Source: Nostoc sphaeroides (GTDB lineage: Bacteria > Cyanobacteriota > Cyanobacteriia > Cyanobacteriales > Nostocaceae). Taken from it: a DNA stretch of 64,000 nt. Of this stretch, positions 1-8,067 are shown in pieces. The notes beneath the pieces were generated by a model. It worked only from the letters and a program-made list of their open reading frames with translations. It did no database searches and was not told the origin of the DNA. Made by a program: the position numbers and the translations under genes. The stretch spans positions 925,501-989,500 of the forward strand of contig NZ_CP031941.1 of assembly GCF_003443655.1 (NCBI RefSeq). Reading direction: 5' to 3'. Within the stretch, counting starts at the first letter, position 1. The number at the start of each line of letters is the position of its first letter.

Positions 1-103
1 ATTCACCTGGTGCAACCCGGAAATTTACACCTTGCAGGATATCTACATCTTTGATGTATCCAGCGTGGACATTTTGGACATCTAGTAAATAGTCATTTGT
101 CAT
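1..103 (-). CDS. ABC transporter ATP-binding protein, LivF-like (5' end only)
   Basis: Only the first 34 codons lie in the window. The protein starts MTNDYLLDVQNVHAGY and continues IKDVDILQGVNFRVAPGE, the standard opening of an ABC ATPase (first beta strand, the A-loop-like aromatic of HAGY, then the strand before the Walker A loop). The wording is closest to the LivF/NatE/UrtE group that energises branched-chain amino acid or urea uptake; that subgroup is an inference from a short stretch. The ATG at 103-101 is the only in-frame start. Walker A and later motifs lie beyond the left edge. Confidence 0.72.
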   Translation of the reverse strand, partial: MTNDYLLDVQNVHAGYIKDVDILQGVNFRVAPGE

Positions 104-197
104 TTGTCACTTGTACTGAGCGAAGCCGAAGTATTTGTCGTTTGTCATTGGTCAACAGTCAAGTTAAAAATAACTATTGACTGTTGACTATGGACTA

Positions 198-422
198 TTA
201 AGGAGTTTTTTGCAACTCCGGTCGTTCTTCTGGAAGAATCGCCCCTTCTACTGGGCAAACTTGGAGACATATTCCACAGTCGATACAAGTGGCAAAGTCA
301 ATCCAGTACCAATCGGTTCCCTTGGCATTTTTGCCTGGGCCATCATGAATACAAGCTACTGGACAGGCATCTACGCAGTCAGCTACGCCTTCACAGACTT
401 CTGTAACAATTGTGTGCGGCAT
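198..422 (-). CDS. 4Fe-4S ferredoxin, bacterial type
   Basis: This 74-residue protein has two cysteine clusters: an N-terminal one with CEGVADCVDACPVACI and a C-terminal CIDCGICLQVCPVEGAI. This is the pattern of small bacterial-type [4Fe-4S] ferredoxins found throughout cyanobacteria. The spacing between the two halves is lengthened by a GPGKNAKGTDWYWID segment, as in the conserved cyanobacterial version. It is a soluble electron carrier; its partner cannot be told from the sequence. It stands alone, with repeats on both sides. Confidence 0.9.
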   Translation of the reverse strand: MPHTIVTEVCEGVADCVDACPVACIHDGPGKNAKGTDWYWIDFATCIDCGICLQVCPVEGAILPEERPELQKTP

Positions 423-467
423 GTTCTTGATTCCCTCTTTTCTGTATCGGCTATTTCTAGCCTAGCA

Positions 468-552
468 GGGGAGTGGGGAGTGGGGAGTGGGGAGTGGGGA
501 GTGGGGAGTTAGGAGTTAGGAGTTAGGAGTTAGGAGTTAGGAGTTAGGAGTT
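468..552. repeat. Heptanucleotide tandem repeats (GGGGAGT then TAGGAGT)
   Basis: About six copies of a GGGGAGT unit pass directly into about six to eight copies of TAGGAGT, all with a 7-bp period. This is the short tandemly repeated repetitive class well known in heterocystous cyanobacteria. It lies between the ferredoxin start and the 3' end of hisZ. The same unit recurs at 3675-3836, and degenerate versions occur near 11880 and 30590. Confidence 0.9.
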
Positions 553-607
553 ATAAATATTAACTCTTCACCAATGCCCAATGCCCAATGCCCAATTCCC
601 AACTCAC

Positions 608-1822
608 TTAACGCAATGGCTCAATTTTTGAGGAGCCATCAGCTTTCATCCAAGCAATTTGCGCAATGCCGCGATCGCTTGCATATTGGCGAATAGCGTC
701 TGCGTCTCTTCCTCCCAAATCAATTTCTACCCGCACCAAATCAGTAGAATCTCTGAGTTTTTGCGCGTAAGCAAAGGCAGAGGCGTTAGCACTAGCTGTC
801 TCTGGTACTACCAACCAATCACTCGCTGGGGTTACTTGTGGTAATTGTCCAGTAGACAACAAAACTTGGTATAAATCTTCAATGCTGAGTCCAAAACCAA
901 TACCAGGTATGTTTTCTCCTTGGGGATGATATAGCCCCAAAAGCTGGTCGTAGCGACCACCGCGCCCTAAAACTCTCGCTTGAGATTCGGTATCGTTGAC
1001 AACTTCAAAGACGATACCAGTGTAGTAATCTATGGTCTGGATGAGGCTGAGGTCGAGGATTAAGGGAAATTTTTTCTCTAATTCCAGTAATTCTACTAGG
1101 GATTTGAGGTTATTTACTGCCTCTCGCTGTTCTTCGTCTAGATCCAAACTACTAACTTTTTGCAACACGTCTGCACTGGGGCCACGCAAATCCAGCATGG
1201 TTTGGGCGCGATCGCGTAGTTTGTCACTTAGGGGTAAAGTATCTATAGTAATGCGGTCAAGATGAGCGATCGCACTGCGAACTTTATCCTGTAAATTAGC
1301 CGGAAAAGCACTCAGGAGCGATCGGGTAATTCCCGCTTCACCTAAAATTAAATGCCATTCCCGCAACCCCAGTGCTGCTAAACAATCTGCTACTAACAGT
1401 AATACTTCCGCATTCGCCAGCAATCCGCCAGCACCTAATAATTCCACTCCAGCTTGATAAAACTCTTGCTGGCGATTATGCCTACTTTCCCAAGTGCGGC
1501 GAAACACATTAGCGTTGTAGTACAACCGTTGCGGATAAGTTGCATAAGCCATGCGAGTGACAACCGTGCGAGCAATGGATGCTGTTAATTCTGGACGTAG
1601 CCCTAACTCATCATCTTCGCCATTTTGTTGTAGTTGAATCACCATCTGAGGCTGGATTGCTTCCCCCGCCATCAGAGTATCCATCCGCTCTAAAGTCGAG
1701 GTGATAATCCTGTGATATCCCCAACGGTGAAACACCTGCTGTAATCTATCTTCAATCCAGCGTTTTTTCTCCACATCCAAGGGCAATAAATCCCTGGCTC
1801 CTGCTGCTGGTTGATACACCAT
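608..1822 (-). CDS. hisZ: ATP phosphoribosyltransferase regulatory subunit
   Basis: This 404-residue protein has a class-II histidyl-tRNA-synthetase-like fold: an N-terminal AGARDLLPLDVEKKRWIEDRL, motif 2-like sequence LRPELTASIARTVVTRM, then FRRTWESRHNRQQEFYQAGVELLG, and the HisA-like stretch DYYTGIVFEVV. HisZ has no synthetase activity; it pairs with short-form HisG in the first step of histidine synthesis. A C-terminal domain follows residue 320, but the C-terminus lacks a typical anticodon-binding domain, favouring HisZ over HisS. The start overlaps the stop of the upstream DnaJ gene (TAATG), so the two are probably translationally coupled. Confidence 0.9.
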   Translation of the reverse strand: MVYQPAAGARDLLPLDVEKKRWIEDRLQQVFHRWGYHRIITSTLERMDTLMAGEAIQPQMVIQLQQNGEDDELGLRPELTASIARTVVTRMAYATYPQRLYYNANVFRRTWESRHNRQQEFYQAGVELLGAGGLLANAEVLLLVADCLAALGLREWHLILGEAGITRSLLSAFPANLQDKVRSAIAHLDRITIDTLPLSDKLRDRAQTMLDLRGPSADVLQKVSSLDLDEEQREAVNNLKSLVELLELEKKFPLILDLSLIQTIDYYTGIVFEVVNDTESQARVLGRGGRYDQLLGLYHPQGENIPGIGFGLSIEDLYQVLLSTGQLPQVTPASDWLVVPETASANASAFAYAQKLRDSTDLVRVEIDLGGRDADAIRQYASDRGIAQIAWMKADGSSKIEPLR

Positions 1823-2772
1823 TATTTTTTCTTCCCACCAAACAAACCACCGAACAAACCACCACTACCAGATTTTTCTGGTTGCTTATCTCCATTATTG
1901 GCGGATGAAGTCACTTTCTGATCACTAAGTTGTTGTCCTATAGCTCTATCTATTTTAGGTTTCCATTGCAGAGCCGTTTCGTCATTGGGGTCTAATTTGA
2001 GAGCATTGTCGAAGTGGATTTTTGCCATTTTTAGCTGATTTTGCTTCAAATACACCATTGCAATTAAGCTATGGCAGCGACTATTTTTCGGTTCTAGCTT
2101 TAGGGCCTCTTGCAACTCTACTTTGGCTTGGGCGAATTGGTTTTTGTCAATCAAAGATTGAGCGCGACGAACATACTGATCTACAATCGAGTCTTCTTTT
2201 GGTAACGCTGGTGGTGGATTTTTTAGTGCATTTGATTGGGGTGTACCTGATTGGACTGTGGGTTGAGCAAGTTGTGGGGGCGCTGCGGATGGTTTGCTTG
2301 CACTCCGCATTAAATACACTAAATTCAACTCACTCACTTGGGCAATAAATTGCAGCGCTTCCTCTAAAGAATCATACTGGGTTTCGCCAATTTTAGCGAT
2401 CGCACTTTTATAGAATTGATCGAGATTAGGTGTCTGGGCTAACTGTTTACCCAAGTCGGTATTGAGAGTCACCGAAGTAGATTCTTGTAGCAGGCGCTTG
2501 CCAATTTGCGACAAAATTAAAATATATTCTGTGCGAGTGCGATCGCTACACAGTTTTTCGTAAGCTGGGTTAACCAACTTTGATAAAAATTCGTTCCCTA
2601 GCTGTTTTTGTTCATCAGTTTCAGTCAAACTACTATCCGGGTGTAAGCGACGGGCAATTTTGAGATAGCGTTTCCGAATCTCTTTGACATCTGCATCCAC
2701 TGGAACGCATAAAACTGCGTGATGATCTATGAAATCATATTTAAATAGTCCACGATCTATTTTGAAAGACAT
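1822..2772 (-). CDS. DnaJ-domain protein with TPR repeats
   Basis: The N-terminal 70 residues form a J-domain: DADVKEIRKRYLKIARRLHPDSS keeps the helix II/III HPD tripeptide needed to stimulate DnaK. A Pro/Ala-rich linker (about 160-200) leads to two or more TPR units (AQSLIDKNQFAQAKVELQEA, LKMAKIHFDNALKLDPND). The tail ends in a Gly/Lys stretch, GGLFGGLFGGKKK. A TTG at 2790 would add six residues; the ATG at 2772 is chosen. It is a likely DnaK co-chaperone or assembly scaffold with no known client. It is coupled to hisZ by a one-base overlap. Confidence 0.82.
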   Translation of the reverse strand: MSFKIDRGLFKYDFIDHHAVLCVPVDADVKEIRKRYLKIARRLHPDSSLTETDEQKQLGNEFLSKLVNPAYEKLCSDRTRTEYILILSQIGKRLLQESTSVTLNTDLGKQLAQTPNLDQFYKSAIAKIGETQYDSLEEALQFIAQVSELNLVYLMRSASKPSAAPPQLAQPTVQSGTPQSNALKNPPPALPKEDSIVDQYVRRAQSLIDKNQFAQAKVELQEALKLEPKNSRCHSLIAMVYLKQNQLKMAKIHFDNALKLDPNDETALQWKPKIDRAIGQQLSDQKVTSSANNGDKQPEKSGSGGLFGGLFGGKKK

Positions 2773-2846
2773 ATAGAGGTTTTGCACCAAAGCAGCATTT
2801 AGATTCTTTTTAGTTTACCCAAAGTCACAGGGAAAGCTCCCACCTG

Positions 2847-3659
2847 CTAAACCCATGCTGACAGTGGTGGAACTTGTAAAAGTTCGTTACTGAGGGAGTC
2901 GTGAATATAACCATTTGTGGCGAGAATTCTACCTGACTCAATTTTGACAGGAGTACCATCGTAGGCGCTGACTTTGCCCCCAGCCTCTTGTAACAAAATT
3001 ATCCCGGCGGCAATATCCCAAGGAGAAAGCCCTCGTTCCCAGTAGCCATCGACACGTCCACAGGCAACATACGCCAAATCTAGCGATGCGGAACCGCTAC
3101 GTCTGACTCCTTGAGTCAGATGAGTCAGGTGACTAAATTCTGCGTAGTTGTTATCAGAGGTTTCGCGGCGATCGTAAGCAAATCCTGTCACTAGTAGGCT
3201 TTTATTCAGTTCCGATGTTACCGAAACCTGAATGGGGCGACGGTTACGCGTTGCTCCCAAGCCAGCAGCAGCCCGGAATAGCTCATTATGAAAAGGGTCA
3301 TAAATTACACCAACTTGCGGAACGCCATTAATTAACAGCCCAATGGAAACAGCAAAAAATGGGTATTGATGAGCGTAGTTGGTTGTGCCATCTAGAGGAT
3401 CTATTGCCCAAAGGTATTTATTCTCTTGATTACCTAATTTCCCTGATTCTTCAGCAAGGATGGAGTGATCGGGGAAGTGGCGACGTAAAATTTCTAAAAT
3501 CACCTCTTCTGAGGCTTTATCAGCAGCAGTGACTAAATCACCAGGGCGACCTTTTTCAATAATTGCGTCTTCTAATTTACCTAAATAACCTTGCAAAACG
3601 ACACCAGCAGTTAAGGCTGCTTCTGTCGCAATATCTAGAAAAATTTGTAGATTAGTCAT
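2847..3659 (-). CDS. Inositol monophosphatase family protein
   Basis: This 270-residue Mg2+-dependent phosphatase carries the family's metal sites: EES in the ILAEESGK segment, DPLDGTTNYAH (the DPxDGT motif) and WDIAAGIILLQEAGG near the C-terminus. The family dephosphorylates myo-inositol-1-phosphate or related sugar phosphates, and in some members histidinol phosphate. Its nearness to hisZ makes histidinol phosphatase worth considering, but nothing in the sequence proves it. The length is normal for SuhB/IMPase. Heptamer repeats begin 15 bases upstream of the ATG. Confidence 0.9.
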   Translation of the reverse strand: MTNLQIFLDIATEAALTAGVVLQGYLGKLEDAIIEKGRPGDLVTAADKASEEVILEILRRHFPDHSILAEESGKLGNQENKYLWAIDPLDGTTNYAHQYPFFAVSIGLLINGVPQVGVIYDPFHNELFRAAAGLGATRNRRPIQVSVTSELNKSLLVTGFAYDRRETSDNNYAEFSHLTHLTQGVRRSGSASLDLAYVACGRVDGYWERGLSPWDIAAGIILLQEAGGKVSAYDGTPVKIESGRILATNGYIHDSLSNELLQVPPLSAWV

Positions 3660-3674
3660 TTGTTATTTGTCATT

Positions 3675-3836
3675 AGTTAGGAGTTAGGAGTTAGGAGTTA
3701 GGAGTTAGGAGTTAGGAGTTAGGAGTTAGGAGTTAGGAGTTAGGAGTTAGGAGTTAGGAGTTAGGAGTTAGGAGTTAGGAGTTAGAAGTTAGGAGTTAGG
3801 AGTTAAGAGTTAGGAGTTAAGAGTTAGGAGTTAGGA
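3675..3836. repeat. AGTTAGG heptamer tandem array, about 23 copies
   Basis: An almost pure 7-bp array fills the gap between the phosphatase start and the nuclease stop. Single-base variants (AGTTAGA, AGTTAAG) cluster toward the right end. It is far longer than the other heptamer tracts in the window and is expected to vary in length between strains. Confidence 0.95.
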
Positions 3837-3879
3837 ATTATTATTCTCCCCTGCTCCCTCTGCCCCTAGTCTCTACTCT

Positions 3880-4467
3880 TTAAAGATTTTGACGGCGATA
3901 TTCAGCAGGAGTGAGGTGCATGGGTTTTTCTGGGTTCCAGATTCCTTGGCCCATGAGTCTAGCCCATTGTTGGGCACGTTCTAAACGCTGGTCATATTTG
4001 TGGTTAGGCGATCGCCCCACAAACATTGCATTCCCTTGTTTGACTAATTCTTCATTCAACAACACCTTATTTTTCCACACATAAGCTAGAGTTCGCCCGA
4101 TTTTATCTTTTGTTTCTAAATCAAACTCCAGCGTTACCGATTGTTCTGCACCACCAATTAGATTCTCTAACTGTTCTTTTGCTGCTTCCCCCCAAGGCCT
4201 CTGTCGCAAATCTGGTGCATCAATACCAACTAACCGCACTTGAGAAATCAAATTTGGTTGTTCAGCCATGCCTAAGACTTCCAAACTTTGCCCACTAACT
4301 ACCCGCGCTACTTTCACCTGAGCCTCATTCTTTGGCAGTTGGTTTTTATTTTGGCAACTCACCAAGAGCAATAAGCAACCCAAAATAGCTATTTTTCGCA
4401 CCCAATCACCAAGATGCACAGGTATTAAAAATTCGGTGATTTTGAATTGTTTATGTTTATTCCTCAT
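3880..4467 (-). CDS. Thermonuclease (SNase-fold) lipoprotein
   Basis: This is a 195-residue protein. A hydrophobic segment (about 28-38) ends in LLVSC, a lipobox, so the mature protein is probably a lipoprotein beginning at Cys38. The rest is a staphylococcal-nuclease OB fold: VRLVGIDAPDLRQRPWGEAA, then LEFDLETKDKIGRTLAYVW, then LNEELVKQGNAMF. These keep the Asp and Arg residues of the Ca2+-dependent active site. It should cut DNA/RNA at the cell surface or periplasm. Its start overlaps the stop of the 2Fe-2S ferredoxin gene by 11 bases (ATGAGGAATAA). Confidence 0.86.
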   Translation of the reverse strand: MRNKHKQFKITEFLIPVHLGDWVRKIAILGCLLLLVSCQNKNQLPKNEAQVKVARVVSGQSLEVLGMAEQPNLISQVRLVGIDAPDLRQRPWGEAAKEQLENLIGGAEQSVTLEFDLETKDKIGRTLAYVWKNKVLLNEELVKQGNAMFVGRSPNHKYDQRLERAQQWARLMGQGIWNPEKPMHLTPAEYRRQNL

Positions 4468-4825
4468 CTAAGGGTAAACCCGCTTTAACTTTCCCCCTAG
4501 CAAAATAGCGGCCAAACTGGAGTTCGTAGACTTCATCTTCGTCTTGCGTCTCCACCTCCAAGTCAGAACGGGGGTAACTCACACACAACAAGGCATAACC
4601 TTGCCGACGTAAATCTGGCGACAATCCGATCGCCTCCGGTTGGTAAATTTCTCCCGATAAAACTCTCACCGCACAAGCGGTGCAAGCTCCGTTACGGCAA
4701 GAAAACGGCAGTTCTACCCCTTGTTTTTCGCCAGAGTGCAGGATGTAGCGGTCTTCTGGGACTTCTAGGGTGTATGTTTTGCCAGTGGCGCGATCGCGAA
4801 CTCTAATTGTGTATGTACGGGACAT
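4457..4825 (-). CDS. 2Fe-2S plant-type ferredoxin
   Basis: This 122-residue ferredoxin has the [2Fe-2S] ligand set CRNGACTAC followed about 29 residues later by LLC, as in plant-type ferredoxins. It is longer than photosynthetic PetF (about 98) because of an acidic C-terminal extension (EDEVYELQFGRYFARGKV). That points to one of the minor, non-photosynthetic ferredoxins of cyanobacteria. The overlap with the nuclease gene suggests co-transcription, although the products share no obvious pathway. Confidence 0.9.
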   Translation of the reverse strand: MSRTYTIRVRDRATGKTYTLEVPEDRYILHSGEKQGVELPFSCRNGACTACAVRVLSGEIYQPEAIGLSPDLRRQGYALLCVSYPRSDLEVETQDEDEVYELQFGRYFARGKVKAGLPLDEE

Positions 4826-4931
4826 CTGGATTTGCGTTTTGGAATTAGGACTTTCAGATTAAATCAAAAATATCTTTCTTTATCTTTGCATTTTCTGGGA
4901 TTCTATAGTATGATCGTAACTTGTGGCACCT

Positions 4932-5016
4932 GGAGAGGTGGCCGAGTGGTTTAAGGCGCAGACCTGGAAAGTCTGTTTAGGGAAACTTAACGGGGGTTCG
5001 AATCCCCCCCTCTCCG
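4932..5016 (+). tRNA. tRNA-Ser (anticodon GGA)
   Basis: A complete 85-nt class-II tRNA. The acceptor stem GGAGAGG (4932-4938) pairs with CCTCTCC (5009-5015) and the discriminator is G. The anticodon stem CAGAC/GTCTG encloses loop CTGGAAA, giving anticodon GGA. A long variable arm (TTAGGGAAACTTAAC) and the T arm GGGGGTTCGAATCCCCC are present. The 3' CCA is not encoded. Confidence 0.98.
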
Positions 5017-5370
5017 TTCTCAAACCTAGTCTAAATATATAGTTTGAACCAGACTTATACAATTAGTCAGGTTAAATAAATAGCAGGATATTGCCAAATT
5101 CTTAAAATTGCTTTGACAGTGCGTTAGCGTTCCGCAGGAAAGCTATCGTACAAACCAATATGGTTTAGTTATAGCGGTTCTCGTTTACATGCCGTGCCCC
5201 TACACCTTGCTTCTTTCCTCCTGACCTCGACCTCCTCTCGTAACATTTCTTTATTTTTCACTCATAATTGAGCCATTTTGTAAAGTCGCCAAACTCCTAC
5301 TTCACTATGGCGACAGCTTGAGGAAATGATCGAGTAAATTAAGATAAGTAAAGAAAATGATTTGAATTAA
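5017..5370. other. Intergenic gap after tRNA-Ser
   Basis: This 354-base stretch holds no convincing gene. It has a partial copy of the palindromic family seen elsewhere (GCGTTAGCGTTCCGCAGGAAAGC near 5122) and presumably the promoter of the HEAT-repeat gene at 5371; no clear promoter boxes or terminator could be fixed. Confidence 0.6.
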
Positions 5371-6051
5371 ATGGCAAGTCTAAGCTTAGAAGAAATTTCT
5401 ACTCAGTTAGAAAGTCCGAATTTACGCGATCGCATGGTAGCCCTAGCCAATCTGCGTCATGTGTCCCCTGATGATGCAGTTCCTTTGATTAAAAAGGTAC
5501 TAGATGACGAATCTTTGCAACTGCGATCGATGGCAATTTTTGCTCTTGGAATCAAGCCGACACCAGAATGTTATTCAATTTTGGTCAGAATTCTCGAAAA
5601 TGACCCAGATTATGGGATACGCGCTGATGCTGCTGGTGCTTTAGGATATTTGGGTGATGCCAGAGCCTTTGAGGTACTGTCACGGGCATTTTATGAAGAT
5701 ACTGATTGGCTAGTACGCTTTAGTGCAGCCGTTTCTCTAGGTAACATTAAAGACCCTCGTGCCCATCAAATACTTATTCAGGCATTGGATAGTAAAGAAG
5801 TAGTGTTGCAACAAGCTGCAATCTCTGCACTGGGAGAAATTCAAGACATTGAGTCAGTCGATCAAATCCTGCGCTTCGCCCAATCAGATGATTGGTTAGT
5901 AAGGCAGCGTTTGGCAGAAGCTTTGGGAAATCTGCCTACTCCCAAGAGTGTTTCAGCTTTAAAATACCTGGAAAAAGACAATCATTTCAACGTTGCTGAG
6001 GCAGCCAGGATTGGCCTCAAGAAACTTGAGGAAATGGGCAATCAAGCTTAA
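5371..6051 (+). CDS. nblB: HEAT-repeat protein, NblB-like
   Basis: This 226-residue protein consists almost wholly of HEAT/PBS-lyase-type repeats of about 31 residues, such as LRSMAIFALG, IRADAAGALGYLGDARAFEVL, VRFSAAVSLGNIKDPRA, LQQAAISALGEI and VRQRLAEALGNL. In cyanobacteria such small HEAT proteins are related to the CpcE/CpcF bilin lyases and include NblB, needed for phycobilisome degradation under nutrient stress. Assignment to NblB rests on length and on the next gene being a bilin lyase; a general HEAT scaffold is the alternative. Confidence 0.72.
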   Translation: MASLSLEEISTQLESPNLRDRMVALANLRHVSPDDAVPLIKKVLDDESLQLRSMAIFALGIKPTPECYSILVRILENDPDYGIRADAAGALGYLGDARAFEVLSRAFYEDTDWLVRFSAAVSLGNIKDPRAHQILIQALDSKEVVLQQAAISALGEIQDIESVDQILRFAQSDDWLVRQRLAEALGNLPTPKSVSALKYLEKDNHFNVAEAARIGLKKLEEMGNQA

Positions 6052-6126
6052 TATTAAAGTTTCCTGCTACTTTTTAATAATAATTAAGTGGGAATTTTAG
6101 CATTTTGATGCAGGGTAATTTTATTC

Positions 6127-6693
6127 ATGAATATTGAAGAGTTTTTTCAGTTAAGTACTGGTAAATGGTTTTCTCATCGGACTAGTCAACATTTGGCTTT
6201 TAACCAATCTCAAGAGAGTAAGTCAGACATCATCATTGAGGCGCTGGCACTAGATGATCCAAAAGTGATCAAACTGTGTCAACAGTATGAAATTAATCCT
6301 AGTTCCGCCTCTTGTGCTGCCAAAATTAGCTGGAACGGCACAATAGAAAAAGATCAAACAAAACACAGTGGTTCAACTGTATTAGTTTCTGTAACTGATG
6401 CAGATAATCCTGGTCAAGGTAAGTTACTGCGGGAAGTGGTTGATACCGATAAAACTCCAGTTGCCGGACACTATAAATTTGATAGTGATGGTGCTTTGAT
6501 CCTAACTATAGAGGATGAAACCATGTCGTTAGAGGAGCGCCTGTGGTTTGCTAGCCCCAATTTACGAATGCGGGTAAATGTCCTCAAGAGTTTTGATGGA
6601 TTTAGTATCGCTTCCTTTACTTCTGAGATTCGCATGGGCGGCTTTCCACCAGCTGCGAAGGCTTCCGAGGCGGCTAATTCAGTATCGAGTTAG
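6127..6693 (+). CDS. CpcS/CpeS-type phycobiliprotein lyase
   Basis: This 188-residue protein begins [20 protein letters not shown], the hallmark start of the CpcS/CpeS lyases. The family is a lipocalin-like barrel that attaches phycocyanobilin to Cys84 of phycobiliprotein beta (and allophycocyanin) subunits. The central [19 protein letters not shown] and late [19 protein letters not shown] segments are family-typical. It lies 75 bases downstream of the NblB-like gene in the same direction, suggesting a phycobilisome maturation/turnover pair. CpcS versus CpcU/CpcV paralogues cannot be decided here. Confidence 0.85.
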   Translation: MNIEEFFQLSTGKWFSHRTSQHLAFNQSQESKSDIIIEALALDDPKVIKLCQQYEINPSSASCAAKISWNGTIEKDQTKHSGSTVLVSVTDADNPGQGKLLREVVDTDKTPVAGHYKFDSDGALILTIEDETMSLEERLWFASPNLRMRVNVLKSFDGFSIASFTSEIRMGGFPPAAKASEAANSVSS

Positions 6694-7289
6694 TTTTAAT
6701 ACAATATATTCCCCCTGTTTATAGGGGGAATAAAGTTTAATATTTATTTTTGGCGTTGCTGAATCCAAGTATGAATTATGCGATGCGATGGCTGCAATCC
6801 GACAAGTGCCACTCAACATGTGCGGCACTGAACCATACTTGAGATAATGTATAACCAGTCTAATAGAGTGTTTCAGCATTTCTTCTGACTTAGAGTAACA
6901 AAAACTTTTACGATGTAGTCTAGCCAAATAATGCCGAAGACGGGTATTTTCGCACATCACGAGTTTCATATAAATCTTACTAACAATATGATCTTCATTG
7001 TTGATAAAATCAGGGTAAACTGGGTAACCATCTGTCACATAAAAATAAGAATGCCAACAGCTTATAATTTGCCATAAAAGCTTAAAAGTTTTAGAACTGC
7101 GGTCACCTAAAACCCAGGCTATAACTCCTGGATTATGCTTATTTAGTGCTGTCCACAACCAAATTTTGTTTTTTTACCTACAAATGTTTCCAGTTCATCA
7201 ACTTTAGTAATTTCCGGTATTTCATTATATTCAGGTGAATCTGGTAACGTCTTTCCAAGCTCTCTTACCCAATTTATTACAGTAGTTAT

Positions 7290-7320
7290 GATAGCGAAGC
7301 GTTAGCGAGTCCGCGAGCAT
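7290..7320. repeat. Palindromic repeat inserted in transposase
   Basis: GCGAAGCGTTAGCGAGTCCG and flanking bases interrupt the transposase between ERVKKV and ITTVINW. Coding similarity resumes immediately on both sides but in a different frame, which identifies the segment as an insertion of roughly 30 bp. It resembles the small dispersed palindromes at 35560-35630. Confidence 0.75.
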
Positions 7321-7475
7321 CTGTACTTTTTTCACTCGCTCAATTGCACGGAATCCTAAACCATTTACGTACATTTCTAAACATTCTTTTTTGACTTCTG
7401 CTGAATAACCTTGGTATTCATAAGAATCTATAAACTGACGACCACAAGAAACACAAATGTGATTTTGTTTACCAT

Positions 7476-7570
7476 TAGGACTTACGCAAAAGTACACGCG
7501 CTCAGGGGCAATTCATGAATTGCCTCTACGTGAAAATAAGGGTTTCGGCTGAAGTTTTGCGTAAGTCCTG
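7476..7570. mobile_element. MITE with 15-bp inverted ends and ACCAT target duplication
   Basis: The inverted ends are AGGACTTACGCAAAA (7477-7491) and TTTTGCGTAAGTCCT (7555-7569). The 5-bp sequence ACCAT is repeated exactly at 7471-7475 and 7571-7575. An inner palindrome, AGGGGCAATTCATGAATTGCC (7504 on), fills the middle. It is non-coding, 95 bp, and sits inside the IS1 transposase, so it inserted after the IS element. Confidence 0.88.
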
Positions 7571-7713
7571 ACCATATTTCCTGCCGTAAATGCTGTATGA
7601 GTTGATGCACACCTTGGACACTGCATAGCGATGGCTACGCCCGCCGAAGGCATCGCTCAAATTCATACTTCAATTATGCAATGCCGAATAGTTTATGGCT
7701 CTTCAGTACTTAG

Positions 7714-7863
7714 TATAGGAGTGCGATTTGATTTCTGAAAAAATCTAAGTATCTGTAGGGTGTGTTATGGCGTAGCCTAACGCACCTAAATCGTTAACTG
7801 GTGCGTTACGCCAAAGGCTAACGCACCCTACGTATATTTCAGAAATCAAATATGACTCCTATA
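7714..7863. mobile_element. MITE-like element, 150 bp, long inverted ends
   Basis: The left end TATAGGAGTGCGATTTGATT (7714 on) and the right end, reading TTTCAGAAATCAAATATGAC into TCCTATA (7837-7863), are inverted repeats of about 26 bp. A second nested pair, GTAGGGTG...AACGCACC and GGTGCGTT...CGCACCCTAC, forms the interior, so the whole element folds into one long hairpin. A TA dinucleotide at each edge would fit an IS630/mariner-type target duplication; that is an inference. Confidence 0.8.
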
Positions 7864-8067
7864 TGCTAAATTGATCTGCTAAAAAGCTTAAAACCTTGCT
7901 GTACAAAAAAACAGGCATTATTTTTAACATTTTAGGCTTTTCTAAGGACTTAGGCGTTCTAAGCTTGATTTTAAAGTCTAATTTTGATGTTTAACTAATA
8001 ATTTGGCATAACAAATACTGAAGAACCTAGTTTATTTTATAGAAGTCCCCTAAAAGCGCAGAAAGCT

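Larger units (their letters stand above)
6790..7626 (-). pseudogene. IS1-family transposase, multiply disrupted
   Basis: The pieces in order are: an ATG at 7626 with zinc-finger start MQCPRCASTH, then GKQNHICVSCGRQF, then the helix-turn-helix region up to ERVKKV, then (in another frame) ITTVINWVRELGKTLPDSPE and VDELETFVGKK, then WTALNKHNPGVIAWVLGDRS with the DDE-domain ending ENTRLRHYLARLHRK. Breaks are: about one missing base in the zinc-finger region, a 95-bp MITE at 7476-7570, a palindromic insert near 7290-7320 that shifts frame, and a 7-A run at 7170-7177 where the frame changes. The last could be a programmed slip site, but the other lesions alone abolish function. Confidence 0.88.
6752..7685 (-). 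mobile_element. IS1-family insertion sequence, degraded
   Basis: Imperfect terminal inverted repeats bound a dead IS1-type element: GGCGTTGCTGAATCCAAGTA at the left (from 6752) against the reverse complement of the right end (7660-7685), GGCATTGCATAATTGAAGTATGAATT; about 21 of 26 positions agree. The interior is a broken IS1 transposase read on the minus strand. No matching 8-9 bp target duplication is visible at the ends, so it is old. It inserted just after the bilin-lyase stop codon. Confidence 0.85.

Noticed and set aside
177..512. Plus-strand open frame of 111 codons
   Set aside because: It is antisense to the 4Fe-4S ferredoxin and runs into the heptamer repeats; the ferredoxin has clear cysteine motifs.
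6679..6790. Continuation of the transposase frame through the element end
   Set aside because: It simply reads through the inverted repeat into the bilin-lyase 3' end; no IS coding similarity remains there.
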